Part shown: positions 33,077-44,244 of the stretch, piece by piece
How the letters are laid out: each line of letters opens with the position of its first letter
How positions within the stretch are numbered: the stretch's first letter is position 1
DNA from: Atherix ibis
Lineage: Eukaryota; Arthropoda; Insecta; Diptera; Athericidae
NCBI GenBank assembly: GCA_958298945.1
Contig: OY282609.1
Coordinates: 54,780,220 to 54,844,219 of the forward strand
Reading direction: 5' to 3'
Length of the DNA: 64,000 bases
Notes under the pieces: generated by a model
What the model saw: the letters and a program-made list of their open reading frames with translations, nothing else
What the model was told of the DNA's origin: nothing
The model's database searches: none
Position numbers and translations under genes: made by a program

Positions 33077-34250
33077 CAAGGTCTGTTAAAAAAGTATCGC
33101 GAATTTTGAATTTCCGCAGTTTACATATATTTGATTTTCGATTTTTTTGTGGCGTTGTGTTGGTACTCGCGTCTCTGACTTATAAATATAAGTTCGGCCA
33201 TTTTGAATGTTCGGTTAATTTTTGACAGCTACTTTGCTTGCATGTGTTTTGGCCCGTCTTCGATTTTTTGCCCATTCCAAAAAATAGATCAAGGAATATT
33301 GTTTCGGGAACAAGAAAAAGTCACAGGGGGCCAGATCTGGGGAATACGGTAGCTGCGGCATTATTAGTGTATTGTTTTTGGTCAAAAATTCTCGCACAAG
33401 CAACGATTCGTGAGCAGGGGCGTTATCATGGTGCAAGAACCAATTTTTGCTCTTCCAGAAATCCGGGCGTTTCTGGCGGATTGCTTCTACCCTGTGGCAA
33501 GAACTCATGATGCACCACGCATATGCAATCGAAAAAAACTGTAAGCAAAACCATCACATTCGACCGAACTTGGCGCGCTTTTTTCGGTCTTGGCTCGTGC
33601 GGCAGCTTCCATTGCGATGATTGAGCTTTGGTTTCCACGTCATAACCATAAACCCATGATTTGTCACCACTTATGACCCTCTGGAGCAAATTTGGGTCGT
33701 CGCGGACAGAGTCCAACAGCTCCTTAGCAATGTTAATGCGATACTGTTTTTGGTCGAAATTGAGCAAAAATCAAAGACGAGCCAAACACGTGCAACATGT
33801 CGGCATAAGTGAGAGACATTAGTATCAACATAACGCCACAAAAAATCGAAGAAAACTGTAAGCAAAACCTCCACATTCGACCGAACTCGGGCATCCAGTA
33901 CGCATTTCGTTGTTCACATCTTCTCGGCTCTCTGAGAACATTTTGTACCACCGATAAACGTTGCTTCGGTCCAAGGTAGCTTCACCATATGCCACAGTCA
34001 ACATTCGGAATGCGTCCGCGCAATTAATTTTGTTTTTCACACGAAATTTGATACAGATTCTTTGATCTATTTTTTGGAATGGGCAAAAATCGAAGACCAG
34101 CTATCAAAAATTAAGTGAACATTCAAAATGGCCGAACTTGTCGGCATAAGTGATAGACATAAGTGCCAACATAACGCCACAAAAAATCGAAATTCGAATA
34201 TACGTTACCCGCGAAAATACAAAATTCGCGATATTTTTGAACAGACCTCG
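33077..34250. mobile_element. Mosaic mariner with two 5' ends, CGAGGTCTGTTC family (copy C)
   Basis: Both termini are 5' termini. The left 220 bases (33077-33299) are the 5' TIR, leader and start region in plus orientation. Sequence then switches to the minus strand (33300-34070, transposase) and ends with another leader and 5' TIR (34070-34250). No 3' UTR or 3' TIR remains. A third leader piece in minus orientation (about 33771-33847) lies inside the coding region. The arms differ: the right leader lacks about 22 bases present in the left, so they come from two sequence variants. TA flanks both ends, so the mosaic may have been inserted as a unit. Confidence 0.88.
33300..34070 (-). pseudogene. 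Scrambled mariner transposase (copy C)
   Basis: Read on the minus strand: the start position holds ATA (34068-34070), then NKINCADAFRMLTVAYGEAT and YRWYKMFSESREDVNNEMR to about 33890. Next comes a displaced short piece for VEVLLTVFFD, then the inserted leader piece. From 33767 LNFDQKQYRINIAKELLD continues with DKSWVYGYDVE, where the first catalytic Asp is present in SGDKSW. The segment after FLPQG is deleted and frame-shifted. Then EAIRQKRPD, HHDNAPAHESLLVREF and YSPDLAPCDFFLFPK keep Asp 2 and 3, and the sequence stops at the inversion junction near 33300. Confidence 0.88.
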
Positions 34251-35490
34251 TATATTTACAAGGCGAACAAAACGACTTGGAAGTTTTCCAAATTAATCTT
34301 GTTGATTTTTACTACAAAATTTTATGACAATCTAAGGAAAAGACAAATTCTTTTAATTGAATAAAAAGAAGAACTTTTAGACTGGCGCAAAAAAAATATT
34401 TTTCCAATATATTCTTATTAAGATATAACTACAGCTAAATACACTAAATACTACTCCATTATTATCCCTAAAATGAATAATAACCATCACGATTAAACGG
34501 GAGTTTTAACAATATCTTAAATAATGCTATCATAGCGAAAATTTTAGGTAAATCTTTTCTAATACAAATAATTTGAGAAAAAAAAAATAAACAAAAAATT
34601 TCATCTATAATCATAAGTTATCCTTATTTTTATCAAATAATTTCAAGTTAACATAGCAATTTCTATGATAATATTTTGTTTCCAAAAATATTCATTATTC
34701 AAAAATTATTATTTATATAATAGCACCGAAAATTTAAATGACCTCAAAATTATAGCCCAACATTGTACCCTTAAAATAATGGGAATTCATAATCAGATTA
34801 CCACGAGTGGTAATAATAGTAGCCGAGAATATTTATTAAAGAGATATTATTTAAAACGATAAAATATTCACCTTAAAACGATTAAAATTCTGTTTTTTTT
34901 AATCTCCTTTCTTGGATCCCCTATTCTCTCTCCAATCACATCGTATTTATTTTCCATAAAGCCATTAGGGTAGTAATTTTAGAAAAAGGTTTTCCCGCTC
35001 AAATAAGTAATCGTTTTGTATTATCTTTGAACGCCTGATAATATAATATTATAATCTTAGCTCCCTCATTCGTTTCCCCTTTCTATAATCACATTAACCT
35101 CACCACCAAGTTTTAGAAAAAAAAAATTTTTTTTTTACCAATATTATTTTCAGTTTACCAAATTATTAAGAAATATCACGGATTTTTTTTTTTTTTGTCA
35201 CAAGTTTAATGGTTTTGAAAAAATAAATTGTCTTTGCTAATATGCCTTCGATAATTTTTCTGTATGCCCCACTTCCATAATTTTATCTTTCTTTTTTGGA
35301 GGTTGTATAAAATTACTTTTCTGCCATTATTTATTTTTTTTTTTTTTTTTTGGTCTGGTAAGACGTTTATTATCAATTATCTACTTCTTATGATATTTAT
35401 AAGTGCTGGAAAAAGAGATTAAATTTTAAATTTTTTATTTGCCTATGAATTAAAAAAGAAAGAATTTGATATTAACCAAAAACGTAATTA
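34251..35490. other. AT-rich intergenic DNA
   Basis: Long A/T tracts, including a T run of about 22 at 35335-35351. No gene or repeat is recognised. Confidence 0.5.
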
Positions 35491-35914
35491 TTCATGTGTG
35501 TGGGAGATTGTAGGTCCGGCTTCATAGTGAAATATTAAGTATAGACCAACTTATCATCTCAATGATGGCAATGGCTAATAATGGGCAAAATTAGATATTC
35601 CGTGATTGGCGTGATGTGATAGTGCAGATGCTATTCATACGATGGTGCATGGTACAAAAAGCCTAACGGTGATTTAGGGGTGCGAACCCTGAAATTCTGG
35701 TAGACTCGAAATGAAAATCGCTCCAAATTCAGAGTAATCTGTTTTAAATGAAACTCGGGGTCAGGATCCCCCTCTTGGGCTAACTACCAAGAATGGGCCC
35801 TGACTATTGGCATAGGCTTCAAGGTGGCTGTGAGATTTAAATGTGATTCAGCCAGCTGGGGCGCAGTCTGAGGTACAGACGTTGAAAAGTTCCCAATTTT
35901 AATCCACACATATA
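35491..35914. other. Unassigned GC-richer segment before a mariner
   Basis: Clearly richer in G and C than its left flank and ends at the TA target of the mariner at 35915. GGTGCGAACCC near 35678 resembles an RNA polymerase III B box, but no convincing A box is found upstream. It could be part of an older mobile element. Sequence of similar composition resumes right of the mariner to about 37320. Confidence 0.25.
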
Positions 35915-37155
35915 CAAGGCCATTCAACAAGTACTTAGCCTCACCGCCCGATGGAACTACTGTCACAAAAAAAATTTACCATCATGCAGTACATTCTTTT
36001 AGTAACCTACTGTCAAAGTTTCAGTTGATCTCCTTCATTAGTTTTGTTTTGAGAGCCTTTGAAAGAGAGCGTGTCGGTCGGTTGCACAAAAATGGAAAAA
36101 GAACAATATCGTTCGGTGATTAGATTCTTGTTTTTGGAAGGGAAAACGCGCAGCGAAATCAAAGATCGCTTGGATGCTGTGTATGGTGACTCTTCTCCTT
36201 CTTGGCGACCGTCAAGAATTGGTTCAACGAGTTTGTTCGTGGCCGCACGTCGGTTTTTGATGAGCCACGCCCAGGTGCCTTGAAAACGGCTGCTACGGAG
36301 GAAAACGTTAAAAAAGTCCACGATCTCGTGTTGGCAGACCGTCGATTGAAGGTTCACGAGATAGCTGAGACTGTGGGCATCGCAGTAGGAACGGTGCATC
36401 ATATTCTACACGAAGAACTGGGCATGAGAAAGCTGTCGGCGCGATGGGTGCCATGTTTGCTCACACCGGAAAACAAGCGCAACCGTGAGACCACATCGGC
36501 GACGTGTTTGGCGCTGTTTCAGCGCAATCCAGCGGAGTTCTTGCGTCGTTTCGTGACCGTCGATGAAACATGGATTCACTGGTACACACCAGAGATCAAG
36601 GAACAGTCGAAACAGTGGACTTCACCCGGCGAACGTGCTCCGAAGAAGGCGAAGACTGTTCGATCGGCCGGAAATTACCTCGAGAAGGGTAAAACAATCA
36701 CGGGGCGCTACTATGCTGACTTATTGGGCCGATTTGACGTCGAATTGAAGAAAAAGCGGCCCGCTTTGCGAAGAAAAAAGTGCTGTTCCACCATGACAAC
36801 GCGCCGGCTCACACCTCCGCCGTCGCCATGGCCAAATTGGTTGAATTGCGCTACGAATTGCCGCCCCATCCACCGTATTGTTCAGATTTGGCCCCCTGTG
36901 ACTACTTTTTGTTTCCAAACCTGAAAAAATCACTCGCCGGGAATAGATTTGGGTCGAATGAGGAGGTCATCGTCGCCACGGAGGCCTATTTTGCTTCCCT
37001 CGAGAAAATGTATTTTTTGGACGGGTTAAAAAAGTTAGCGCCTCGCTGGGCCAAATGTATCGAGCTTGAAGGAGATTATGTGGAAAAATAAATTGCCACC
37101 TTTCGAAAATTTTCGTTTTTCTTTTGTAGGCTTAGTACTTGTTGAATGACCCTCG
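35915..37155 (+). mobile_element. mariner, CGAGGGTCATTCAACAAG family, copy 2
   Basis: A 1241-bp element with left TIR CAAGGCCATTCAACAAGTAC and right end AGTACTTGTTGAATGACC plus CTCG, each flanked by TA. It keeps the 5' terminus that the copy at 14053 lacks. Both copies are nearly identical from the leader (CTACTGTCAAAGTTTCAG) to the right end. Confidence 0.93.
36092..37091 (+). pseudogene. mariner transposase, CGAGGGTCATTCAACAAG family (copy 2)
   Basis: The start is ATG 36092 (MEKEQYRSVIRFLFLEGK). A frameshift near 36200 (loss in the codons for SPSMATV) moves the reading to frame 36202-36924. That frame holds WFNEFVRGRTSVFDE, VGTVHHILHEELGM and the first catalytic Asp in TVDETWIHWY. An in-frame deletion after RSAG removes the strand KVMATVFWDSQGV; the sequence continues NYLEKGKTITG. 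A single C missing near 36760 shifts the frame again. The last part is open from 36780 with HHDNAPAHT and LAPCDYFLF, ending CIELEGDYVEK. Its lesions differ from those of the 14053 copy, so each decayed on its own. Confidence 0.92.
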
Positions 37156-39895
37156 TATGAAGGATTAGCTTAACCGTGAGGGTAAGTGGATTGAAAGAAG
37201 AAAATTAAAAAATGTCCGCTTCTATCACCACCAAATGGTTATGAGTGAAGGGTGTGGCCAATAAGCTTAGGTACCTCTTAGGACAAGCGCAGGTAGAGCA
37301 TATGTAGAGAATATGAAAGGTTGTAGGATAAAATAATTATAGTTTTGAAATGCTTTAATAAATTATTGACTATAAAAAATACAATTCCAAATAACTATTA
37401 TAATTAGAGAATATTTTTGATCTTTTAACTTAGAAAAGTAAATAAGTCTTCAGATTAAAAGAGAACAATATGCAAAATTTTCGCATCGAGTTGGATTTTA
37501 GCAAAAATTATATCAAAATTCAACCATTTAACTCCTACCCCTTATAAATGCATCATCGCTTTTTGTTGAGTAAAAAAAAATGATTTTTTTCCCAATTTAC
37601 CATTTCGCCCGAAAAAAAACAAAAATAATAACAAATGCTTTGAAATTTATCACTTCAAATGTCTTCCTCCTACTTACAAATTCTAATTTATCAATATAAA
37701 ATTTTCTTTTGATGCTTGTCAAGCAAAACATTCAAAGAGTCATATTATTTTTTATAGAAGACTTTTTTAGTACGTTGCTCCTCTGTAGACATGAAAAAAA
37801 AACATCTGCACATCCTTCAGTATACGAGTATCCACTCCTACAGGCCTTTAGGGTATGGGTTAATACGAGTAATTGCTCATTTTTAACATCATTCAAACTT
37901 GGAAATCTTTGTTATCTCAAATTTTTCATATTTTTGTATTTCTAAAATATATTTTTTACTAGGTTTTTTTTTTCAAATTTAAAAAAATATTTTTATGGAA
38001 TTGTCAGGAACTTTTTTGCAATAATAAGTATTGATAGTATAGTTGGAAACGGAAACTTTATGATCAGATTTTGTTTTAAATATTTCTCTACTCTGTCAGA
38101 AGCAGCAAACTATTTTCGAAGATAACTCTAGAAATACAAGTAAAGCAATGAAAAAATATGAAATGTAAACAATTTGATATTTGGTCGAAAATTATTTGCA
38201 TATAAGAAGATGAAAATATTCGCTGATATACAGAATATAATAGTAACAAAAACAAGAGGACTGACTACTCGTATTTTTTTGAAAAAGATCGGGTAAAAAG
38301 CCATAGAAGAAAATTTCCACATCATGTCCTGTACAGACACCAACCACCGAGTATCATTCGTTCAACAGTTAAACAACAGCACCCAAAGTTATCACTTATC
38401 AATACGGAAGTAGTTTCTGTCTATCCAAACTGTCCTGTTCTGTTCGGAGAGCTGTCGTTTCCGGGTAACGTTAATTATTTCATTCGATTTATTTTCAATT
38501 GAATACACGTTTATGCTTTTTGAAACGGGAATTTAAATGAAAATGAGTTGAACATATTTCGTATATTTTCGGAGGTCGTACACATTTGTTGATGAAACTA
38601 GCTTATAAGTATACTATTTATACAGAGAAATTAACAATTACTAGTAGTCTGGCCTCAAAAATGTTGGTTATTAATTTTTACCTACGAACTGAAGAATATT
38701 CACACCACTTCAAGATTGCATTTTTGCATACAAAAAACCTATCGTTGCATGCAAGTACAGGTAATTGACTTTCATAAGTGCATCTCTATTCGAATATAGT
38801 ATTTTCAATAGGAAAATAGTCAGCATCAAAAACAAATTAAGTAAACTCTTCAAATCTGAACTTAAATAAAGTTTTTTTCGGGGGAGAAACTTTTATTTCC
38901 TATAAAAGATACTTTCTTAGTACTGCTAATATAATAAAAGTAATGTCGAAAAAGAGAGATAATAAATTTAAAGAAAAAATCAATAAATAGTGTCAAGAGT
39001 GCTTATTCTCAAAATTCAAGGTTAATCGGATTGACTATACCGTCATTTGGTGATAAATAAAAATAAAAGGATTGTACTTTTCTACTTTCTTTTTAACTTT
39101 AGTTAAGGTAAATTCAGCTAAGTTAGATGTGCTGATGATAAATTTATGCAAGACGGATGATTTTTAATCGGATGAGAAGAAAAAAAGTAGAGAAACTTTT
39201 CTACATGAGTTTGTATCCATTATGCTCCGACCAATCCCCACACTTTTCATCAAATCACAACAACTTTCTGGCGTCATTTGTGGGGAAAATAAAAGCACCA
39301 TAAAATGTCGATGAGTACTCAATTTGCGCATTTTACCAATTCAATGAACCTCTTTCGAGTACGTATCATTTTAAATGTGTTATCGCTTTTTATTGGCACT
39401 TATTGTGAATATGTATGCTTCAATGTGGTACCCCACTAACCAAGTCCACCATCCCTTACAATTTCCATCGGCACAACGCATCATCATATAGACAGTTATA
39501 CGAAATTCCTTTCATCAGTTTATCAATTATTCACCACCAATCTACCACGGAATCGACAGACCAATCTCTTTTTACTATTCAACAATACACGAAAACAGTA
39601 TTGCTTCCCCCGAAGATAATATGTACTTTCACCTCGTTTCTATATGCACTTAAAAACCCTCTATGACTAACTGTATGTACCTATTATCACTACAAACTCT
39701 ATACAATTTGGCTACAGTTATAAAATGATTGTGATTTAACCCTTGCCAGCTGATAACAGTAATATTCACCAAAACACAGATTACATGTTGTGGAAAATTC
39801 CACAACATTTAACAGAACAAAAGGCTCTAAACATTTATCTTAAAAGCAGAGTGCAACAACAATCATATGTGAATACTTCTCTACACTTATTTTAA

Positions 39896-39928
<33 letters not shown>

Positions 39929-40223
39929 TTTTGGTTTGAACTGTATAAATTTTGTAAATGTATTTTTAATCTGTAAAGCAATTTTTGTATCGATTGGTAA
40001 TGTTACCATAACTGAAATACTGAATATAGTGAGCAGATTGAAGGATTTAAATTTTTAATAAAACTAATTTTATAGCTGAAATATTTTTTTCTCTCTTTTC
40101 TAATACAAAGTGTCTAAGATAAAAGCCAGAAGAGGTGTTTTTTTTGTTATCTAAATTTCAAATTGGTGACGCACAAATCAGAAGAGCTATGCATATAATT
40201 TTTTTCCTTAGACCTTAGATATA
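37156..40223. other. Intergenic DNA, mostly AT-rich
   Basis: The first 170 bases are of mixed composition. The remainder is AT-rich without recognised genes. A TTA microsatellite lies at 39898-39928. Frames at 37709-37945 and 39415-39666 (+) have no domain. Confidence 0.45.
39898..39928. repeat. TTA trinucleotide microsatellite
   Basis: Ten consecutive TTA units. Confidence 0.93.
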
Positions 40224-41480
40224 CCAGGTGTATAAGCTTAAATCCGCTGTTTGGTCATAGACGGCGTGAGTGAGCGTATTAAGCTGCCATGGGCACGCCA
40301 TACTTTTTTTTATGAGTTCGACGTCTGTCAACATTAATCAGTGCACATTGTCAGTAATTTCGGACAACAACATACATTTTTCCTTTGGTAATCATGTCTA
40401 GTTTTGTGCCAGAAAAAGAGCATATGCGGGAAGATCTGCTTATCTGCTTCAATTTGAAGAAATCGGCTGCCGAATCGCATCGAATGCTTATGGAGGCCTA
40501 TGGTTACTGTGCTTTATCGGAAACAACGTGCCGAGCTGGGTTTCATCAATTCAAAGACGGCAATTTTGACTTGTGGGACAAGAAGCATGAGGAGAATCGG
40601 CCTAGGAAGGTTAAGTATCATCAACTGCAGGCTCTTTTGAACGAAGACGATATCCAATCGCAAAAAATGCTCGCGGAGCAATTGGGTGTTACTCAACCTG
40701 CCACTCCATGCGTCTACGTGCCTTGGGGAATATTGAAAATGTCGGAAAATGACGCTAGGCAGCTGCAGCGACGCCAAAGCACATGCGAAATCTTGCTCGC
40801 CAGACAAAAAAGAAAGTCGTTCCTGCATCGGATTGTGACAGGCGATGAAAAGTGAATATATTTCGAGAATCCTAAACACAAGTAATCGTGGGTTGATCAC
40901 GACCAACCATCAACATCTTCCCCAAGACCAAATCGCTTCGGACGGAAGACGTTTGGTGGGATCAGCTGGGTATCGTCTACTATGAGATGTTGAAACCTGG
41001 TGAAACTGTCAATGCCCACCACTACCACCAACAACTGATCAAATTGCACCGTGCTCTGCGTGAAAAAAGGACGGACTATCAGCAAAGACATGACAAGCTG
41101 ATTTTCTTCCACGATAACGCACCATCGCACACGTCAAAAATGGTCCGAAACTACTTGGAGACACTCATCTGGGAGGTGCTACCCCACCCCGCTCATTCAC
41201 CAGATCTGGTCTCATGCGACTACCACCTGTTTTTGTCGATAGGCCACGCGCTCGCTGAGCAGCACTTCGTTTCTAACGAAGATGTCCGAACATGGCTTGA
41301 TGAGTGGTTTGCCTCAAAAGGGAAGGAATTTTTTTGGCGTGGTATCCACAAATTGCCCGAGAGATGGGAAAAATGTATAGCTAGCGAGGGCAAATACATT
41401 AAATAAATTTGTTTTTGCTTTCTATGAAAAACATGTATTTTGTTGACAAAAAAACAGCGGATTATAGCTTATACACCTAG
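40224..41480 (+). mobile_element. Mos1-like mariner, copy 3
   Basis: The left TIR CCAGGTGTATAAGCTTAAAT is the best preserved of the family; the right end reads ACAGCGGATTATAGCTTATA and CACCTAG. TA flanks both sides (40222-40223 and 41481-41482). The length is 1257 bp. Confidence 0.94.
40394..41406 (+). pseudogene. mariner transposase (Mos1-like, copy 3)
   Basis: The start is ATG 40394 (MSSFVPEKEHMREDLLICF), with the N-terminus that is broken by stops in the copy at 1048. The DNA-binding part is open but altered (TCRAGFHQF, KKHEENRPRK), with indels around VTQPATPC. The Trp after TGDEK is TGA (40853) and a second stop follows at 40882. About 10 bases missing near 40950 shift the frame. The last 139 codons (40987-41406) are open, with HDNAPSHTSK and SCDYHLF retaining catalytic Asp 2 and 3. 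It ends KYIK. Confidence 0.93.
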
Positions 41481-42729
41481 TATACGCAATTTTCTCTCTA
41501 AATTATTGCAAAAAAGGGGAGACATATTAATTTTTTGTAGATTTTTTTATGCAGACATGACACTCACTAACATCTGGTTTTTTAGTGATTAATATTTTTT
41601 TTAATTCCAAAAGCATAATTAATAATCATTTTATTAAAAAGAAAAATATATTTTAATTTAAAATTTTTTTTTTTTACAATCTTCTAGTATTAAATGAAAT
41701 TGTATTTTAGGTTTAATATTTATTTTGTAAATAACAATCAAATGTCAAGTGCATCAATTTTTGTAGAGTTTCGGAGAGTTTTTAAACACACATTTAATAG
41801 GAATTTTTTTATTTCAGAAAATGAAGTGTTTTATAAAGGGTTGCTGGTAATTCAGCGGCATGAGGAAGCCGGAAATTTCTTTCTTTCGGTAAGTTGAGAT
41901 CTTAATTTTTACTAGAGAAATTAACAAAAATTTAGTTTATAATGTGCCTAAATGGCTTTTAATGATTTATTTGATCCAAAAAGTGATTAAAAAGTGAAAA
42001 GTTCAATAAATGTAAACAAATGTGATGTTGACAGTTCAATATTTACCAGAAAATAGTTCAGTGTCGATGTATGTAAGAAAATTTAAGAGAACATTTTCTT
42101 ATCCCTTGCGTATTTTATATAAACTATATTTTTACTTGGAACTCACTTATTCCAAAGAAAAATATAATTAATAACACGACAGAAGGTAAAATTTATTTTT
42201 TTCCTATCTTCTGGTGTTAAATGCAATTGTATTTTAGATTTATTATTTATTTTGTAAATTACAATCAAATATCAAACGTGTCAATTTTGTAGAGTTTCGG
42301 AGAGTTTTGAGATATGCCATTCTCTATGAAATGGTAGCATACCGAGAAATGCTTGCAATAATTTTGTTTACATTTAAATACATTTCGCGAAGTCAAATTT
42401 TAAGTGCGGTTTTATTAAATTTTCAATAATTTACGAACAAGTCAGTAGATATTAATACATTTGCATAAATATTGTAGCTTTATTCTTCACGACTACAAAT
42501 AGGAAGTTTTTTTTTTATTGTTAGAATACGAACTATTTTGTAGAGCCCTATTCAGTTCTTCTCGTACAATATAATGTAAGGAAAATTCCTTGATTCAATG
42601 ACGTTTCGTCGATCGTCCCATGTGCACACACAAATTACGTCATACACGTAGACGGTATATTAAGATCGTACACTCGCGATCAGTTGGTTTGCGGCACACG
42701 AGAGTGAAGGTTGAATAGGAGGAGAAGTA
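41481..42729. other. AT-rich DNA with a dispersed direct repeat
   Basis: No gene is recognised. It contains the direct repeat pair listed separately. The last 130 bases before the mariner at 42730 are of mixed composition (ACGTCATACACGTAGACGG and following) and unassigned. Confidence 0.45.
41671..42316. repeat. Pair of imperfect direct repeats, about 120 bp each
   Basis: 41671-41794 and about 42195-42316 share, in order, ATCTTCT-GT-TTAAATG, AATTGTATTTTAG, TATTTATTTTGTAAAT, ACAATCAAAT and GTAGAGTTTCGGAGAGTTTT with scattered substitutions. The pair is spaced about 523 bases. No coding capacity; possibly two copies of an unidentified element or an old duplication. Confidence 0.8.
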
Positions 42730-43781
42730 TTGGGTGTAAGCGGAAGTTCCGTCGTTTTTTAACACTTGCACTTGTATGCGTTGTCGATGATTCTTAGCGA
42801 GAATTCACATACATTGTATGTTGTATGAGTTCCAAAAAGGGAAAAATGCGATGGAGATAAAAAAAGAACTTCTGTGGCGTGTTTGGAGAAGATGCAGTAA
42901 CGGCTCGAACATGTCAGAGATGGTTTGCGAAATTTCGTTCGGGTGATTTTTCTTTGAAAGATGAAACCAGTCCAGGAAGGCCATCAGATATCAATGACGA
43001 AGTGCTGCGCAGTATGATCAGGACAAATCCTGAAAGTGGCCTTCAAGCTTTGAATTCATCAGACTACTGCTTTAGAGCACATTAAAAGGCTTGAGGTTTT
43101 GTGTCCAAACTCTCTGTTTGGGTGCCACACGAATTAAGTGGAAAAAATTTTATACATCGAATTTCAATATGTTCTTCAAATCTTGCTGCTTGGTGACTGG
43201 TGATAAAAAGTGGATAGTTTATAAGCATGTGGTAAGAAAAAGGACATATGTTTACAAAGGGGAGACACCATCGACCACATCCAAAGCTGGCGTGCATCAA
43301 AAGAAAGTTATGTTGTGAGATCAGAGGGGTATTATCCACTATAATACGGTCGATGCTGATTGTTATTAATCGGAACTTGATGTTTTGAATAAAGAAATTC
43401 AACGTAAACGTCCATATTTGGCTAACAGAAAGAGTGTAATTCTTCACCATGAAAACGCTAGATCGCACGTGGCAAGAAAAATGGTACAAAAAATTGCAGA
43501 GTTGGGTTGGGAAACTCCAGATATTGCACCATCTAAATATCATCTATTCAGATTGCTGCAAAACTTCCTTGATGGAAATGAATATATAAATGAGGGTGTC
43601 CAAATGACAGTGGAAGAATACCCTTTTTCCAGGGGGTTGCATAAGCTGCCAGAACGCTGGCAGACGACACTTGTAACTAATAAAAGAAATTATATTTTGG
43701 ATTAATTTTTGAATAAATAGTTTAAAAAAATTTAGTTTTTTCTTTAGAAAAAAAAACGACAGAACTTTCCCTTACACCCAG
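42730..43781 (+). mobile_element. mariner, TTGGGTGTAAG family
   Basis: The TIRs are TTGGGTGTAAGCGGAAGTTC at the left and, read inward, CTGGGTGTAAGGGAAAGTTC at the right; both are flanked by TA. The 1052-bp length reflects coding deletions. Confidence 0.92.
42825..43705 (+). pseudogene. mariner transposase, TTGGGTGTAAG family, two catalytic Asp lost
   Basis: ATG 42825 (MSSKKGKMRW) meets TAA at codon 12 (42858), and the segment before the helix-turn-helix is partly deleted. The frame then reads VFGEDAVTARTCQRWFAKFR and DETSPGRPSDINDEVLRSMI, breaks, and continues in pieces with SVWVPHELS-like sequence and TGDKKWIVYKHV (first catalytic Asp kept). The part with the VWWD block is deleted. From 43385 the frame has NKEIQRKRPYLANRKSVILH, then HHENARSHVAR, where Asp 2 is Glu, and IAPSKYHLF, where Asp 3 is Lys. 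It ends KLPERW to YILD at 43705. Confidence 0.9.
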
Positions 43782-44244
43782 TATTAAGTGTTATCATGAA
43801 GAGGTATTCAATGTTATTAAAGTAATTAGTAGATTTTTCTTGTGTTTTTTTTTTATTCAACAGACATTAGAATATAACTAAAATATGAATTTGATTTTGA
43901 ATATTGAAGAAATATTCATAAATAATTAAGTGAAATGCGTTGAAATTCTAAATCAAACCAATTAACAGAAAACAGTCGAGCTAAGAACGAATCCCTTGAA
44001 GGCTTTACTGCAAATATTAGGACATATTATCCTGCATCAACATTTCAGAAGAATTCATCAAAATGTGGAAAATCATCTTCGGACAAACCACTTTCACTAA
44101 AAATTTAATGATTAAAAATTAGAAGTAAAACTATGTGAAAATGTTTGGATATTAGAATTAAAAGTATTCTTATTTTTTTGTGTGTATGAAGTACATATAC
44201 TCTTTTGCTTGTTTGTATATTCCCTAAATGCCCTGAATTTTTCT
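43782..44244. other. Short AT-rich spacer between two mariners
   Basis: 463 bases with no recognised feature, separating two mariners of different lineages in the same orientation. Confidence 0.5.

Noticed and set aside
38340..38470. Mixed-composition stretch that could be a promoter
   Set aside because: No convincing TATA, initiator and downstream coding exon together; nothing supports a gene here.
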